A stretch of 64,000 nucleotides of DNA from Plantago ovata (GCA_028274465.1 CM051456.1:62978753-63042752), one strand, 5' to 3'. Positions 1-12,500 are shown, counted from the first letter of the stretch. Made by a program: numbers and translations. Notes: generated from the letters alone by a model not told the origin.

Positions 1-559
1 ACTCGGAAAAACAACCATAAGACCCTAACATGCATCATCCTATTATAAAGGCCTTCGTGAACCGCAGTAGAGAAAACACCACTAAGTGATGTCGAGACTA
101 CCAAGCTTAACTAAGTGCAATACATATATGTGACAAGCCAAGCGAGAAAAACCTCAAACAAATTCATAGAAATGAAGCATATGAATAATGGCATAGTTTA
201 GTTAATCTACCCAATAAAAAAGCTAAAAAAATTAGGCAATAAACTCCATATAAAACATGCAAGACTATCCTAGGATGAATGTAGTGAATGCAACCTAAAA
301 AACTAAGAAAGCGGTAAACGTGCAAATGCAAATGCAGACGGATAAAATATGCAAGGTACTATGCTCAGCCTACCAATGTCAAGCTCCAAACTAACAACAC
401 TAGATCACTTAAATTCCATCCTCCCTCTTGAAATTAACGCTAGTCCCTAGCAGTAAGAAAATGAGGAAATAAGATGTGATACTAGATGTTACCGCATGGT
501 TTGGCCTCGGTCGGCTGAGTATGCTGCTTGTGAGTTATTGGGACTGCTCTGGGAGCCTT

Positions 560-1384
560 ATAGGTGATCATCAGGTCTTCTGCTAGGTGCGGTAGTTCCA
601 TTTATAGGCCGGATAGGAACAACTCCTCCATTTGTATCATTATTGTCCGTATGGCCTTCATTGTCACTACTGTCATTACCATTGTCACCAGTAGAGTTGC
701 ATCATCGAATAGAATCCTCAAGATTAGCCGCCGCTATTATGGAATCCTCCATCCTGTAGCCCTCCAATAGGCTGTGAACTGTTGAAGGGGAAAGAGCAGT
801 GGTATCAGAGCCTCCGTCTCCAACGTTTTACCCCGAGGAGGTTACAGTAAGCTGCTCGGATACTCAGAAGTCTTCTACCATTTTTTCCAATGTCGACCAC
901 ATTCTCTACGGTTGATGCGATCGATGTCTATATGATGCTCCCTTTAGAGGCAGTCAAGGGGCACCCCTAAGAGGGGCTGGGCACCCATGTCATTATGTTT
1001 TGGAACCAAGCTAGCGCTTCGGAACCTTCTAGCAACTGTGAACTCAAGATTGAATCCGTCACGGCAAGATCGTCACGGTGCCTTCCAATTCACTCGAACT
1101 TTGCAGTCCTTGTGATGGATTGTTGACGTAATAATTGTTTCTGTCCCTTCGGTGGTGCATGAATAGGCATAGGAGTCCTTACTCCAGGTGTAATCTAGCT
1201 CCTCCTCTTGGATAATCCGCGACGTTGTTGCAAGAGCCCGTGGCTCGAACGCACCTCTAACGAGATCACTCTTCTTGACATGGTTGTAATCGATCCCCCT
1301 CCAATACTTCATAGTAATCATACGGGAATGCTCCTCTCCCTTGGCATGTTTCCTACAAACAAAAGTTAGTACCTCGTATGACAC
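560..1384 (-). pseudogene. ORF3 region of X, function unknown
   Basis: A minus-strand coding-like region in the slot between gag-protease and the 3' LTR. The open part contains the peptides HSRMITMKYWRG and WSKDSYAYSCTTEG, both recognisable in E1 at about 30.7-30.9 kb. Further downstream the translation becomes rich in Asp, Asn and Ser, again as in E1. I do not recognise a known domain. It is unlike the ORF3 of the type 2 element E2 (24740-25270). Athila relatives often carry an env-position ORF here, but no signal peptide or membrane segment is visible. Confidence 0.45.
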
Positions 1385-1895
1385 AAAACTGACTCATGCA
1401 TATGCTAGTGTAAGAACGAAACACACAAGTGATAAAATCATCAATCGAACTCCCCAAATCCTTTATGTCTAGCCTAGCTTCTTCAACATGCAACATACCA
1501 ATGTAACTACTACATGCAATATATCACGTCATGTTCTTGCTAGACAACCAATATCCTAAATAACAAGGCTCTATTCATACCATAGAAGCGAAAAATTCTA
1601 GCATCATAAATCCTCATACTTAACAATTATGCATTCTACCATCAAATTCATCATCATTACATCAATAAACACAATCATATATATGGAATCAAAGATAAAG
1701 ATATATTGCATAACAAGATATATCATCTAGTAGCAAAATTCCCAAATCAACAATCCAAGCATAATTGAGCAGGCAATTGATAGTAAATAACTCTTCTAAT
1801 CACACAAACAACCTACCCATGCATCATATAAGCCTAATTGAAGCTCAAATTAGAAAACCCCAAAATTTGAAAAATTAGGGTTCATAAGAAGATAC
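1353..1895 (-). other. Candidate leader intron before ORF3 (X)
   Basis: On the minus strand the sequence reads GAG|GTATC at the right end and TTTGTAG|G at the left end, a 543-bp GT-AG interval. Introns of nearly the same length occupy the same slot in E1 (542 bp) and E2 (560 bp). The start of each is followed by a stretch resembling AACCCTAATTTTTGAATTTG. No transcript evidence is available, so splicing is inferred. Confidence 0.5.
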
Positions 1896-2120
1896 CTCAG
1901 ATCTGAAAAATGAATGCACTAGGGTAAAATCTGTTCGGATGGAAAGAAAGAGCACGTAATGGGCTTCGATTGAAGCTATAGAACACTAAATTTGGTCAAG
2001 AAATGAAGAAGTTATGAAGATTTGAAGTTAAAATCGCGAGTTTCGGATTTTGGGGAGGAAGATTGGTGAAGATATAAAGAAATGAGGAGAAAGGGGAGAA
2101 ATCCACGTTTTTATCCTTCT

Positions 2121-2280
2121 GAGACCGTGGGGTGAGTCGCCCCACGCATGGGGCGAGTCGCCCCGTGCGGGGCGAATCGCCCCGTATGTGGGGCGAACCG
2201 CCCCGCGAGTCCGGAGCGCGTGGCGCGCTCTGGACTCGTGGGGCGATTCGCCCCCACCTCCTGAGGCGGGGAGACGAACT
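2121..2280. repeat. GC-rich palindrome array (type 1 motif), internal
   Basis: At least five units of the form GGGGCGANTCGCCCC or GGGGCGAACCGCCCC follow one another. A 15-bp stem with one mismatch and a 3-nt loop lies at 2206-2238. The array sits between gag-protease and the ORF3 leader, matching a shorter array in E1 at 29838-29895. Function is unknown. It is CpG-dense, so it could be a methylation target, a protein-binding array or a folded RNA. Confidence 0.85.
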
Positions 2281-2520
2281 TTTCGAAAAAATGTGGTTTT
2301 TAAGTCCCCGAAAACCATTTTTCTCACAAAACACTCGAAAAATCTCACTCAAACATAACATAAGCACATACGACACAGAGACGAACAAATTCACATATGA
2401 AAAGCAAATTGTTCAAATATGAATGCATGCAATAAAGCGGTAATGAAAGCGATAAAAACTCCGGGTTGCTTCCCGGATAGCGCCATTGTTTAAAGTCTTT
2501 GACTCGACTCCTGTTTGCGC

Positions 2521-5500
2521 CTAGCTATTCTTCTTGAGGGTACTAGACTTCCCCTTCATGGATCTCCTCCTCATGCCATGAACCTGTGAATAAGAATGAA
2601 CATAGGCTGCAAGACCACAGTAGTTAGTAGTGTGAGAAGTATCAGGTGGATCAGATATGGCTCGCAACGCATGTCGCTTGCCATCTACCTCAATAGTGCA
2701 AGTCCTTCGGTAGATGTCCATCACGGAGCTTAGCTTAGTCAAGAACGTTCTCCCCAAGAGAATGACATCCCCCGTCCCAGGTGTAGACGCCGGCATAACT
2801 ACAAAATTGGTGTATACAGAAGCTTCACCAATATCGACCAATACATTCTTCACAACACCTTCGGGTCTCACAAAGGATCCATCCGCCAGTTGCACAATAG
2901 CCTTCTGCTCAGATAGTTTTCCAAGGCTACTCTTCTCAAACACATTCAAAGGGAGCACATTTGAGTAGGATCCCGTGTCTAGTGTGGCACGGACATCTTC
3001 AAGCTCACCAATCCCGACCTTAATATCGAAACTTTGAGGGAGTGGCTCGGGATCCTCTTGCTCCTCTTCTCTCTCGTCAGAACCAAGGTCCTTCTCTTCT
3101 TCCTTAGCCTGTGGAGGTTCTTCCTTCTTGCAACACTCGCACTTAGCAACCTTCTTGATGGTGATTTCAACAGGCAGATCACCAGCCAAGTGATGAACGA
3201 GGATTTGTCGGGTCCCGATTCAGCAAATAAATTTGTTATTTAGCCAAAGGCAATTCACAACTACAACGAAAACCGTAGTGTAGCAGTAGAATGACCTCGA
3301 GTGTCGTTCTCTCAGGACTATAACTAGCTTTATCTATTTAACTAGAGAATATAAAAACAGCAGACCTAAAAGCAAAGGTTTTTCTAACAGATAATGGAGA
3401 TTGGTGATAGTATGATCCTTCAAAGCATAATGGGTCAATAATCATGCGTAAATTCCTCGGTCTTGCATGGAGATCTTTGATCAATCGAATGTCCTGTTGC
3501 AATTATTAAGCACTACGAAGATAAAGATACTGACAAGTCAATCACTACTGTCCTATTGTGTTTCGTAATTATTCAACACTAGGAAGATATAGATGCGCAT
3601 AGGTCGACGAGGGTCCAATTGTGCATAATTATTCATACAACATACGAGAATTTAGGTTGAGCCTGATCAACGAAATAAAGCAATAACACGGAGTATAATG
3701 CGCGATATAGCCATTAGCATGATTATCTTCCCTTCGCTAAGAATTCACATACTTCCACCAACGATAAGTTTAGCTACTCATAGTTGTCATGCAATCAACA
3801 TAAATCATAGAAGAAAACATGTTGAAAGATATAAAAAATAAGTAAAATAAACTGTAAGATACAATGTTACCGAAGGTTGTCAATCTCCGAAGAATTGCGA
3901 TCCTACAACCTCCAATCTGCTATGAAAAAGTGTCTCCTAAGCTACGAACCCCCAGAACAGGCTCTGGGAAGTCCCTACCTAAAACTACAGAGAAAGGTGA
4001 GAGAATAGGTCTGGAAAAGTATGAATTTTGGAGAAAAACTGAGCAACTATATATAGGCTACGAAATAGTGTGGGGCGATTCGCCCCACACACCGGGCGAT
4101 TCGCCCGGTGTGGGGCGAATCGCCGCACGTCCCGGGCGGTTCGCCCGGAAGAAAATTTCGTGGAATTCCGCGTTTTCGACGCGTTTTTGGATTTCTTCCC
4201 CTTTTCGGACTCGGTTTCTGACTTCTAGTGGCCTTCTAACCTCCAGATTCGACCCCTAGACTCCAAATCCTATCCGGAAACCTTCAGATACTCCAAATAG
4301 GCTTCTGGAACACCAATTCCTTGTCAACTTCAATATAATTGCCCGGAAATCCTCGTTTTTCAACCAAAACCTGTAAAATAAAATCTAAAGGGAAACGTGA
4401 CACTATTCTAATAAAATGCACTCAAATATAGCTAAATTAACATAGAGGATAGTTAAGATAGGTGAAAAAGACTCAAATGAAAGTGTAAAATACACATTCA
4501 TCACCAAGGTAATGGACATCGACTTCTCAGTGTTGCTAGGCAGCTTGCCTTGTTCCCTACTTGCTCCTCGGTCGATCAACTCTTGCATCTGTTGTTGGGC
4601 AAGCCTAGTGCTCTCTTCCAACCTATCAAGCCTTGTCCTAGTCTTCTCAGAATCTTCTTCATAACGTTTGAGAAAACTTTGGGTGTGATCAACCATCTTT
4701 TGCAAGTTCTCCATCAGTTCAGCCGACTTCGACTTCGGTGGCTCTTTCGGAGCGGGGTTTTCGCAATGATCATTACCATAGCTAAGCCTACTACGGTCTT
4801 GGTTAGGGCCATAAGTTTGGCTAGCCGGTGCATATCCTTGATTGTTTTGGAACACTCTTCTCCAAAATCCGCCTCGAGGATTCCTACCATCTTGTCCGTA
4901 GCTAGCTTCTTGAGTACCAAACTCCGTAGCAAAGGCTTCCTCTTCGCCTCCTTGAGCCTAGTTTCCATCATCATACGCAACCTCCGATCTACACATATGA
5001 GTCCCATGCCCATAGTTCTTGCATATCCGCCAAACTTCATTCGAAACAGTTGTTCCAGTGGCGCTCTTGAGGACTTGCTTCAATTCGTTGGTAAAGCACT
5101 CGAATTGATCCCCATTCCCCCTATACATAGGGGCTTCTTGAGTCGGTGGAGCTTCAGGTCCACGTCTCCTAACCATCGCTCTTGGGTCCTTGAACTACGA
5201 ACCTTTAGCAAGCCTTTCGAAAACTGCCCAGACGGCTTCTGCAGTTTCCTCCCAAATATTGCCTCGGCATTGGAAATCCTCCACTTGTTGGTTCTCGAAG
5301 GTTAGTCCATTGTAGAAGTGTTGGACTAGGTCAGAAACTTCAAAACCATGGTGAGGGCACTTGTTCGTGAGATCTTGGAACCTCTCAGCGGTGTAGATGG
5401 TCTCATCATAGTCCTGTTTGAATCCAGTGATTTGCGCTCTTAGCGCGGTAGTCAAGGTGTGAGGGAAGTATTTTTCCATGAAAGCTGAAAAAACCTTCTC

Positions 5501-5986
5501 CCAAGTGTCCAGCGAGCCTGCTGGTAGAGAACTCAACCATGACTTGGCTCAGTCGCCAAGTCCCATAGCAAAAACCTTCATCCTCAACTCATCCGTTGTT
5601 ATTTTAGCTCCGGGTCGTGGGAGTTGGTTGACGAAATCATCGTATCGTGCAAGTACCCCATCACATCTTCCCTTGCTAAGCCATAGAACCTCGGAAGTTG
5701 TTGGAATGCATGGTTCTTGATTTCCAGATCTCGAGTTGCAGACGAAAGAACAATCGCCGGTCCCCTCATACGATCCTTGGAGGGTTGAACCCATGCTTTC
5801 AGTGGTCTAGCTTCTGCCATTCCGTCGATTTCCTTGGAAAGTCTGTGTAGAGATTCAGAGAAATCGGTATCCTCTATTTCTGTAGTTCACGCCTTTGAAG
5901 TAGTCGCCTTCTTTGGTGGTAGACTCTGTCGATCTCAGCAATTGAATCAGCAAGTGGTGTTCCTCTAGATCGTGTATGTGGCATAC
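2521..5986 (-). pseudogene. Gag-protease region of X (broken)
   Basis: The minus strand encodes the same protein family as the open gag-protease of E1: an N-terminal region with EIDRVYHQRRR, the Retrotrans_gag core (KNHAFQQLPRFYGL, CPHHGFEVSDL), a CCHC knuckle region, a linker ending in ELIDRGASREQGKLP, and an aspartic protease with LDTGSYSN. A solo LTR is inserted at 3191-4503 and there are several further breaks. It lies directly downstream of the primer site at 6108-6126. The region is a fossil. Confidence 0.85.
3191..4503 (-). repeat. Solo LTR, Athila-like type 1, inside gag-protease of X
   Basis: This 1313-bp LTR runs from TGATGAACGAGG to ACACATTCATCA, the usual termini of this family. 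It is flanked by the perfect 5-bp duplication CCAAG (3186-3190 and 4504-4508), so it is a separate insertion later reduced to one LTR. It contains a palindrome array at 4068-4150 next to the TATATAGG stretch. Part of 3864-4259 is open on the plus strand, but only as a by-product of the palindromes. Confidence 0.93.
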
Positions 5987-6107
5987 ACTATCTGTTACAG
6001 ACTAGGAAAGCAGTATCAGATAGAGATTAAAAAGGAAAACTACAACTACTAGAATTAGGAATTGAAAGCTGAAAATATAAACAAATTAAACAGAAAAAAG
6101 GAGCATA

Positions 6108-6126
6108 GTCCCCGGCAGCGGCGCCA
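6108..6126 (-). other. Primer binding site of X (Athila type)
   Basis: The minus strand reads TGGCGCCGCTGCCGGGGAC, three bases inside the LTR. This is the primer site known from Athila elements, and it fixes both the family and the orientation. Confidence 0.9.
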
Positions 6127-6129
6127 ATT

Positions 6130-7383
6130 TGATGATGCGCGGATTGTCAGTTCCGATCAATCAAATAAATTTGTTATTTAGCCAAACGCAATTCACAACT
6201 ACAACGAAAACCGTAGTGTAGCAGTAGAATAACCTCGAGTGTCGATCTCTAAGGACTATAACTAGCTTTATCTAATCTAATTTAGATTATAAAACAGCAG
6301 ACGGTTTAGCAAAGGTTTTTCTTAACAGATAATGGAGATTGGTGATAGTATGGTCCTTCAAAGCATAACGAGTTAATAATCATGCATAAATTCCTCGGTT
6401 TTGCATGGAGATCCTTGATCAATGAATTGTCCAGTTGTAATTATCAAACACTACGAAGATATAGATTTAGATAGGTCAAAGACCAATGAATTGTCCAATT
6501 GTGTGCAATAATTAATCAACCATACGAAGATATAGATTTAGATAGATCAAAGAAATAAAGCAATAACACGGAGTATAATGCGCGATATAGCCATTAGCAT
6601 AATTATCAACCCTTCGCTAAGAATTCACATACTATCACCAACGAGAAGTTTAGCTACTCATAGTTGTCATGCAATCAACAGAAATCATAGAAGAAAACAT
6701 GTTGAAAGATATATAAAAATAAGTAGAAAAACTGTAAGATACAATGTTACCGAAGGTTGTCAGTCTCCGAAGAATCGCGATCTTACAAGCTCCAAACTGC
6801 TATGAAAAAGTATCTCCTAAGCTATGAACCCCCAGAACAGGCTCTGGGAAGTTCCTACCTAAAACTACAGAGAAAGGTGAGAGAAAAGGTCTGGAAAAGT
6901 ATGAAAAACGGAGAAAAACTGAGCAACTATATATAGGCTTCGAATTAGTATGGGGTGAAGGGCGCCACACACCGGGCGAGTCGCCTGGTGTGGTGCGATT
7001 CGCCTCACATCCCGGGCGATTCGCCCGGGAGTAAAACTCGGGAATTTCCGCGTTTTCGATGCGTTTTTGGATTTCTTCCCCTTTTCGAACTCGGTTTCTG
7101 ACTTCTTGTGGCCTTCTAACCTCCAGATTCGACCCCTAGACTTCAAATCCTATCCGGAAACCTTCAGATACTACAATTAGGCTTCTGGTACACCAATTCC
7201 TTGTAAACTTCAATATAATTGCCTGGAAAACCTCGTTTTTCAACCAAAACCTATAAAATAAAAACTAAAGGGAAACGTGACACTATTCTAATAAAATGCA
7301 CTAAAATATAGCTAAATTAACATAGAGGATAGCTAAAATAAGTGAAAAAGACTCGAATGAAAGTGTAAAATACACATTCATCA
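6130..7383 (-). repeat. 5' LTR of X, type 1 Athila-like
   Basis: A 1254-bp LTR ends in ATTCATCA on its right side and starts TGATGATGCGCGG on its left. It has the same length as the LTR at 7539-8792 but differs from it at scattered positions. A palindrome array lies around 6950-7035 beside TATATATAGG, as in the other type 1 LTRs. Confidence 0.88.
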
Positions 7384-8792
7384 TATGTGGCATACACTAT
7401 CTGTAACAAACTAGGAAAGGAGTATCAGATAGAGATTAAAAAGGAAAACGAAAACTACTAGAACTAGGAATTGAACGCTGAAAATATAAACAAATTAAAC
7501 AGAAAAAAGGAGTATAGTCCCCGGCAACGGCGCCAATTTGATGATGCTCGGATTATCGTGTTCCAAGCAATCAAATAAATTTGTTATTTAGCCAAAGGCA
7601 ATTCACAACTACAACGAAAACCGTAGTGTAGCAGTAGAATAACCTCGAGTGTCGATCTCTAAGGACTATAACTAGCTTTATCTAATCTAATTTAGAATAT
7701 AAAACAGCAGACGGTTTAGCAAAGGTTTTTCTTAACAGATAATGGAGATTGGTGATAGCATGGTCCTTCAAAGCATAACGGGTTAATAATCTTGCATAAA
7801 TTCCTCTGTTTTGCATGGAGATCTTTGATCAATGAATTGTCCAGTTGTAATTATCAAACACTACGAAGATAAAGATTTAGATAGGTCAAAGACCAATGAA
7901 TTGTCCAATTTTGTGCAATAATTAATCAACCATACGAAGATAGAGATTTAGATAGATCAAAGAAATAAAGCAATAACACGGAGTATAATGCGCGACATAG
8001 CCATTAGCATAATTATCAACCCTTCGCTAAGAATTCACATACTATCACCAACGAGAAGTTTAGCAACTCATAGTTGTCATGCAATCAACAGAAATCATAG
8101 AAGAAAACATGTTGAAAGATATATAAAAATAAGTAGAAAAACTATAAGATACAATGTTACCGAAGGTTGTCAGTCTCCGAAGAATCGCTATCTTACAATC
8201 TCCAAACTGCTACGAAAAAGTATCTCCTAAGCTATGAACCTCCAGAACAGGCTCTGGGAAGTTCCTACCTAAAACTACAGAGAAATGTGAGAGAAAAGGT
8301 CTGGAAAAGTATGAAAATCGGAGAAAAACTGAGAACTATATATAGGCTTCGAATTAGTATGGGGCGAAGGGCCCCACACACCGGACGAGTCGCCTGGTGT
8401 GGGGCGATTCGCCCCACATCCTGGGCGATTCGCCCGGGAGTAAAACTCCGGAATTTCCGCGTGTTCGACGCGTTTTTGGATTTCTTCCCCTTTTCGGACT
8501 CGGTTTCTGACTTCTAGTGGCCTTCTAACCTCCAGATTCGACCCCTAGACTTCAAATCCTACCCGGAAACCTTCAGATACTCCAATTAGGCTTCTGGAAT
8601 ACCAATTCCTTGTCAACTTCAATATAATTGCCCGGAAAACCTCGTTTTTCAAGCAAAACCTGTAAAATAAAAGCTAAAGGGAAAGGTGACACTATTCTAA
8701 TAAAATGCACTAAAATATAGCTAAATTAACATAGAGGATAGCTAAAATAGGTGAAAAAGACTCGAATTAAAGTGTAAAATACACATTCATCA
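7384..8792 (-). mobile_element. Element Y remnant: LTR, primer site and leader, type 1 Athila-like
   Basis: A 1254-bp LTR (7539-8792), the primer site (7517-7535, TGGCGCCGTTGCCGGGGAC on the minus strand) and 155 bp of leader (7384-7538) directly abut the LTR of X. The unit of leader plus LTR is 1409 bp, exactly the length of the matching unit of X (5975-7383). Its right end interrupts a copia LTR, followed by CTTTT. It could be the host of X (X inserted in its leader), a tandem duplication, or a template-switch product. Confidence 0.75.
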
Positions 8793-9350
8793 CTTTTGTA
8801 CTTTCAGCAGCGTCCTTCATTTGTCTTCTTGTCTTCATGTTCTTCGCGTGCCTACTTTGCATTTAATGTTCTTTTGAATCAAATTCAAATATGAACGTTG
8901 GAGCCAAAATACAAGTACTCTTCAGCAAGGAGGTCACATATATTGTCAGCAACTGGTCAATCTCAGTTTCAGCAAGCACAACATACTCTATCATATAGAT
9001 TTTCACTTATGCAAGCTGTTGCTGAAAATCTCACTTTTTGAAGAAACATGTGCCTTTGTAGATAACTGTCTCAGAATTCTTCTTAGTCTTCAGTCTTCGA
9101 ATCTTCAACTTTCTGAGTGGTTCTAGGTCTTCAATAGTTCGTTTATAAAAACAAAGTACATCATCAGCAAACGAAAGAACCTAACTAGTACCTACACTAA
9201 GTCTTTCAGCAAACGTTCCTCTTTTACAATGTCCTTAAAATGCTAAATTCCTATGGACCTTAAGAGTACTAGTTACTGGACTTTCCTTAATTTAGCATGG
9301 TTAATTTCTCATCAAAATTACAAGTTTCCTAACAAATTTCCCCCTTTTTG
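8793..9350 (-). repeat. Partial 3' LTR of copia A with polypurine tract
   Basis: The segment CTTTTGTACTTTCAGCAGCG to TTTCCTAACA (8793-9334) matches the right part of the LTRs of B and C. It is immediately followed by AAATTTCCCCCTTTTTG (9335-9350), whose minus strand is a G-rich polypurine tract typical of Sirevirus-type copia elements. The rest of this LTR lies beyond the Athila-like insertion on the left. Confidence 0.85.
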
Positions 9351-9599
9351 ATGTTAGCAATCCATGGCTAAATTAATTGTTACCCTTTTAGAGGTTCCTG
9401 ATGTTGAATAAAACAGTTGATTAATGCAAACATACTTGAATAATAAAACAGTAAGCATAAAATAATTTGCATAAAGAACCAATAAGAGTAAAAAAGTTCA
9501 TTGTTGATAGTTATCTTTCAGTAAGTTTACAAGAAAGTTCACATATAACTAACCCAATCAGCAAGCAAAACAAAACTTTTCAAGGGACTATTCTATTCC

Positions 9600-12500
9600 A
9601 GCAGAGGATTCTCTAAGAATCTCTTTTACACTTTTTTCAGCAAGAGCAGTGAATTCAACACAGTCCTTCTCGTAATCTTCAAGTACCTTACGGACTTCAA
9701 GTTGAATAATTCTTGCATTCTTGCAGGCAGTATAGTGATGGTTTTAACCATTCATCTCTTTGTAGTGTATTACCCACAAGTGCATGCCCCAATTGCTAGC
9801 ATGTAGTAGCTGAGAGTCTGAAAGTTACTTGTTCGCATGAATCTTCCTTAACCAGAGAATGTCTTCTTCTTGATCCTTTGTAGTGAGATAAAAGTACTCA
9901 TATTTTATCTTCTTGCTGATGGAAGTTCTTCTTACCAAAATTTCAATGTTCAGCCATTTTATAGCAATGTTCCTGTAACGACCCGACCAATCCGGCCGGC
10001 GTGGTTACTCCTTGACGGACCCACACACGTCTCAAGAGTATGATATTGTCCGCTTTGGGCCTGAGCCCGCACGGATTTGCTTTTGAAATCACCCAAAAGG
10101 CCTCATACCATTTGAGAGTGGTGGTCTAACATATATACCCTTTATTCCACTCACCCTTAAGCGATGTGGGATGCGGGGTATTACAAACTACCCCCCTTAA
10201 ATCCTCGACGTCCTCGTCGAGCACCTTAAGTGGTGGAGGTGACAAACTGACAATAACCTTTACTAACCGTCCACCCGGTGCGGGCTTTGGGTTGGTCTAG
10301 GCTCTGATACCATTTATAACGACCCGACCAATCCGGCCGGCGTGGTTACTCCTGGACGGACCCACACACGTCTCAACAGTATGATATTGTCCGTTTGGGC
10401 CTGAGCCCGCACGGATTTGCTTTTGGAATCACCCAAAAGGCCTCATACCATGTGAGAGTGGTGGTCTAACATATATACCCTTTATTCCACTCACCCTTAA
10501 GCGATGTGGGATGCGGGGTATTACAGTTCCTTGGATAGGGAGGAGGATCCCTTTCTTTCTTTGTGACTTTCAATTCAATCCAAGTGTGCATTTGATTCAG
10601 TACAGCAGTTGGAAAGAAGTCATTGGCCAAAAGGTCTTCCAGCTTTATGATCCAGCAACCATGGAGGTTTCTGATCACATTCTGAGTGGTTTCCTCATTG
10701 CTGGTCTTTGTGTAATCAATGCCAGTGCCTAAGGCAATGTTAGCTAGCCTTCTTTCTTCTTGTCTTTGCTTTCTTCTTCTTGACTTAGCATTTTCATGAT
10801 CCTTTGCTGAAGATCTGGAGTCAGAAGAGAAATGTTTGGATTGGCCTGATGGAGTTAAGGCAGAAAGAGGCTTGGCCTTTATAGATTGAGCTATTGTTTG
10901 GTCATCATCATTATCATCATCTTCATTAATGCCTCGATGACTTACAGTATGACAGAATTCTTGAGTATCAGCAGAAGTTGTTCTCCTTTTAGGATTTGCT
11001 GAACTTCTCTCAGAATCTGTTTCAGCTCTTCTTTTAGAACTTTGCTCTGTTTCAGCAAGAGGTTCTCTGGGAGGCGTTCCAGGAAACTTTAGTGGAGCTT
11101 CAGAGGGATTAGTTAATTTGTCTTTTGAAGAATTTCTTTTTCTAGAATCTTCCCCCTTAGACATGGATTCAATCATCGGCTTGATGTGAATAGAGAAAAA
11201 CTCATTGCAATTTTCAGCAAGAGTATTGAGGCTGTTGTATTTAAGAATCATGTATTGCTGATCAGAAGTCAGCTTAGACAATTATTCTTTAATAAAAGCC
11301 AAGTTCTCCTCCTGTCTTCGCTCATTGTTTAATTTTTCTTCCAGTATAGCCTGAGCCTTTGTCAGTGTGCTTTTGGCGAGCTTCAGTGCTTGACTGACAT
11401 CATCTTCATAGTTTTTGTGATGTAGACTTATGTATTTCTGAGCTACGGTAAGTGTAGTAGTGCGTCTCAGCACAGTAGTCAGTATCTTTCCAATGTCAAG
11501 TGGACTCTCAGCAAGCAGTGCATCATCCTCTTCTTGGCATGCTTTGTGAACAACCATTAGTGCTTTAATTCTTTGAATAAACTCCTCAATATTTGGAAAC
11601 GACACTAAAGAGGGAGTAAGTGAGTGGGCTTTGATTTCTGTGGCGATTTGATCATCGTTTCTCAGCAAGCGACTTCTGTCCATATCTCCTTCATCATTAA
11701 TGAGAGATGCTGGAGGAATTTCTACCAACTCGGGTTCAGATTTCTTGGTCTTTTCTTCGTCATTTGCTGAGAAATCAGATAGATCTTCTTCTTCATCAGG
11801 TTCATCAAGGCCAGCAACCTTGATACCTAAATCTTTAGCCTCAGTCACTTTGGGTTGAGTGGTTGCTGAAGGCAACTCTTTTGACTCAACAACTGGAGTT
11901 TCACCAGTAGTAAGTGGAAGGGAGGAATCTTCCTTGTTGTTCACTCCTGAAGATTGAGCAATATCTAAATGTTGAGTATGTCTGTCGTGAATCTGTAGAC
12001 TATTCTGTAATGCTCTTTGGTAATCTTCATCCATTTCTTCATTTTCTCCAAGGTTTGAATCAGTGACCTTAGCTTCGAGTAATGCTAACTCGGCATCAGA
12101 AAGCTTAGCTTTGCCTTTAGGCATTTTAGCACGCTTTCTGGCGTACTCTTCTTCTGTCTCAGCAACTTGTTCAGTTGCTGGAGTACTTTTCTCAGAAGGA
12201 GTTGGAGCAGATTCTTGTTGCTAACTGGGAGGTTGTTCAGCTTGCTGATTTTCAGCATCGGCTTGATCTACTTGATCAGCAACTGCCAACTTTACTCCGC
12301 CAGCATCCGGACTAGGACCTTGATTGTCATCATCATCGTCCTTGTTGTCCTTAGAATCCTTGGATTCATCATCATTTGTGTCTTTAAGGATATTTTCATC
12401 CTCTTCTTCTTCATCATCATCCGTTAGTATAACCAACTCAAGATGTTTGTACTTAGCAGCACTTGTAACCTCTTTTTCCTCATTGATTTTGTGGGATCAG

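Larger units (their letters stand above)
1..7383 (-). mobile_element. Athila-like Ty3/gypsy element X (type 1), cut by window edge
   Basis: Minus-strand LTR retrotransposon whose 5' LTR lies at the right (6130-7383) and whose 3' end is outside the window. Reading leftwards come an Athila-type primer site, a leader, a gag-protease region, a GC-rich palindrome array, a leader with a possible intron, an ORF3 region and 3' noncoding DNA. Positions 1-400 match the reverse complement of about 31600-32020 in E1, so this is the same subfamily. No reverse transcriptase or integrase is present between gag-protease and the 3' tail. The gag-protease region has several breaks and hosts a solo LTR, so this copy is a fossil. 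Confidence 0.85.

Noticed and set aside
2121-2280. Regularly spaced GC repeats that could suggest a CRISPR-like array
   Set aside because: Units are back-to-back palindromes without unique spacers, inside a plant retrotransposon.
4550-5305. Long plus-strand open frame opposite gag of X
   Set aside because: It is the antisense shadow of the gag coding region; the same happens opposite the gag-protease and post-pol regions of other elements.
9974-10525. Cassandra-type TRIM
   Set aside because: No 5S rRNA-like promoter sequence is present in the LTRs.
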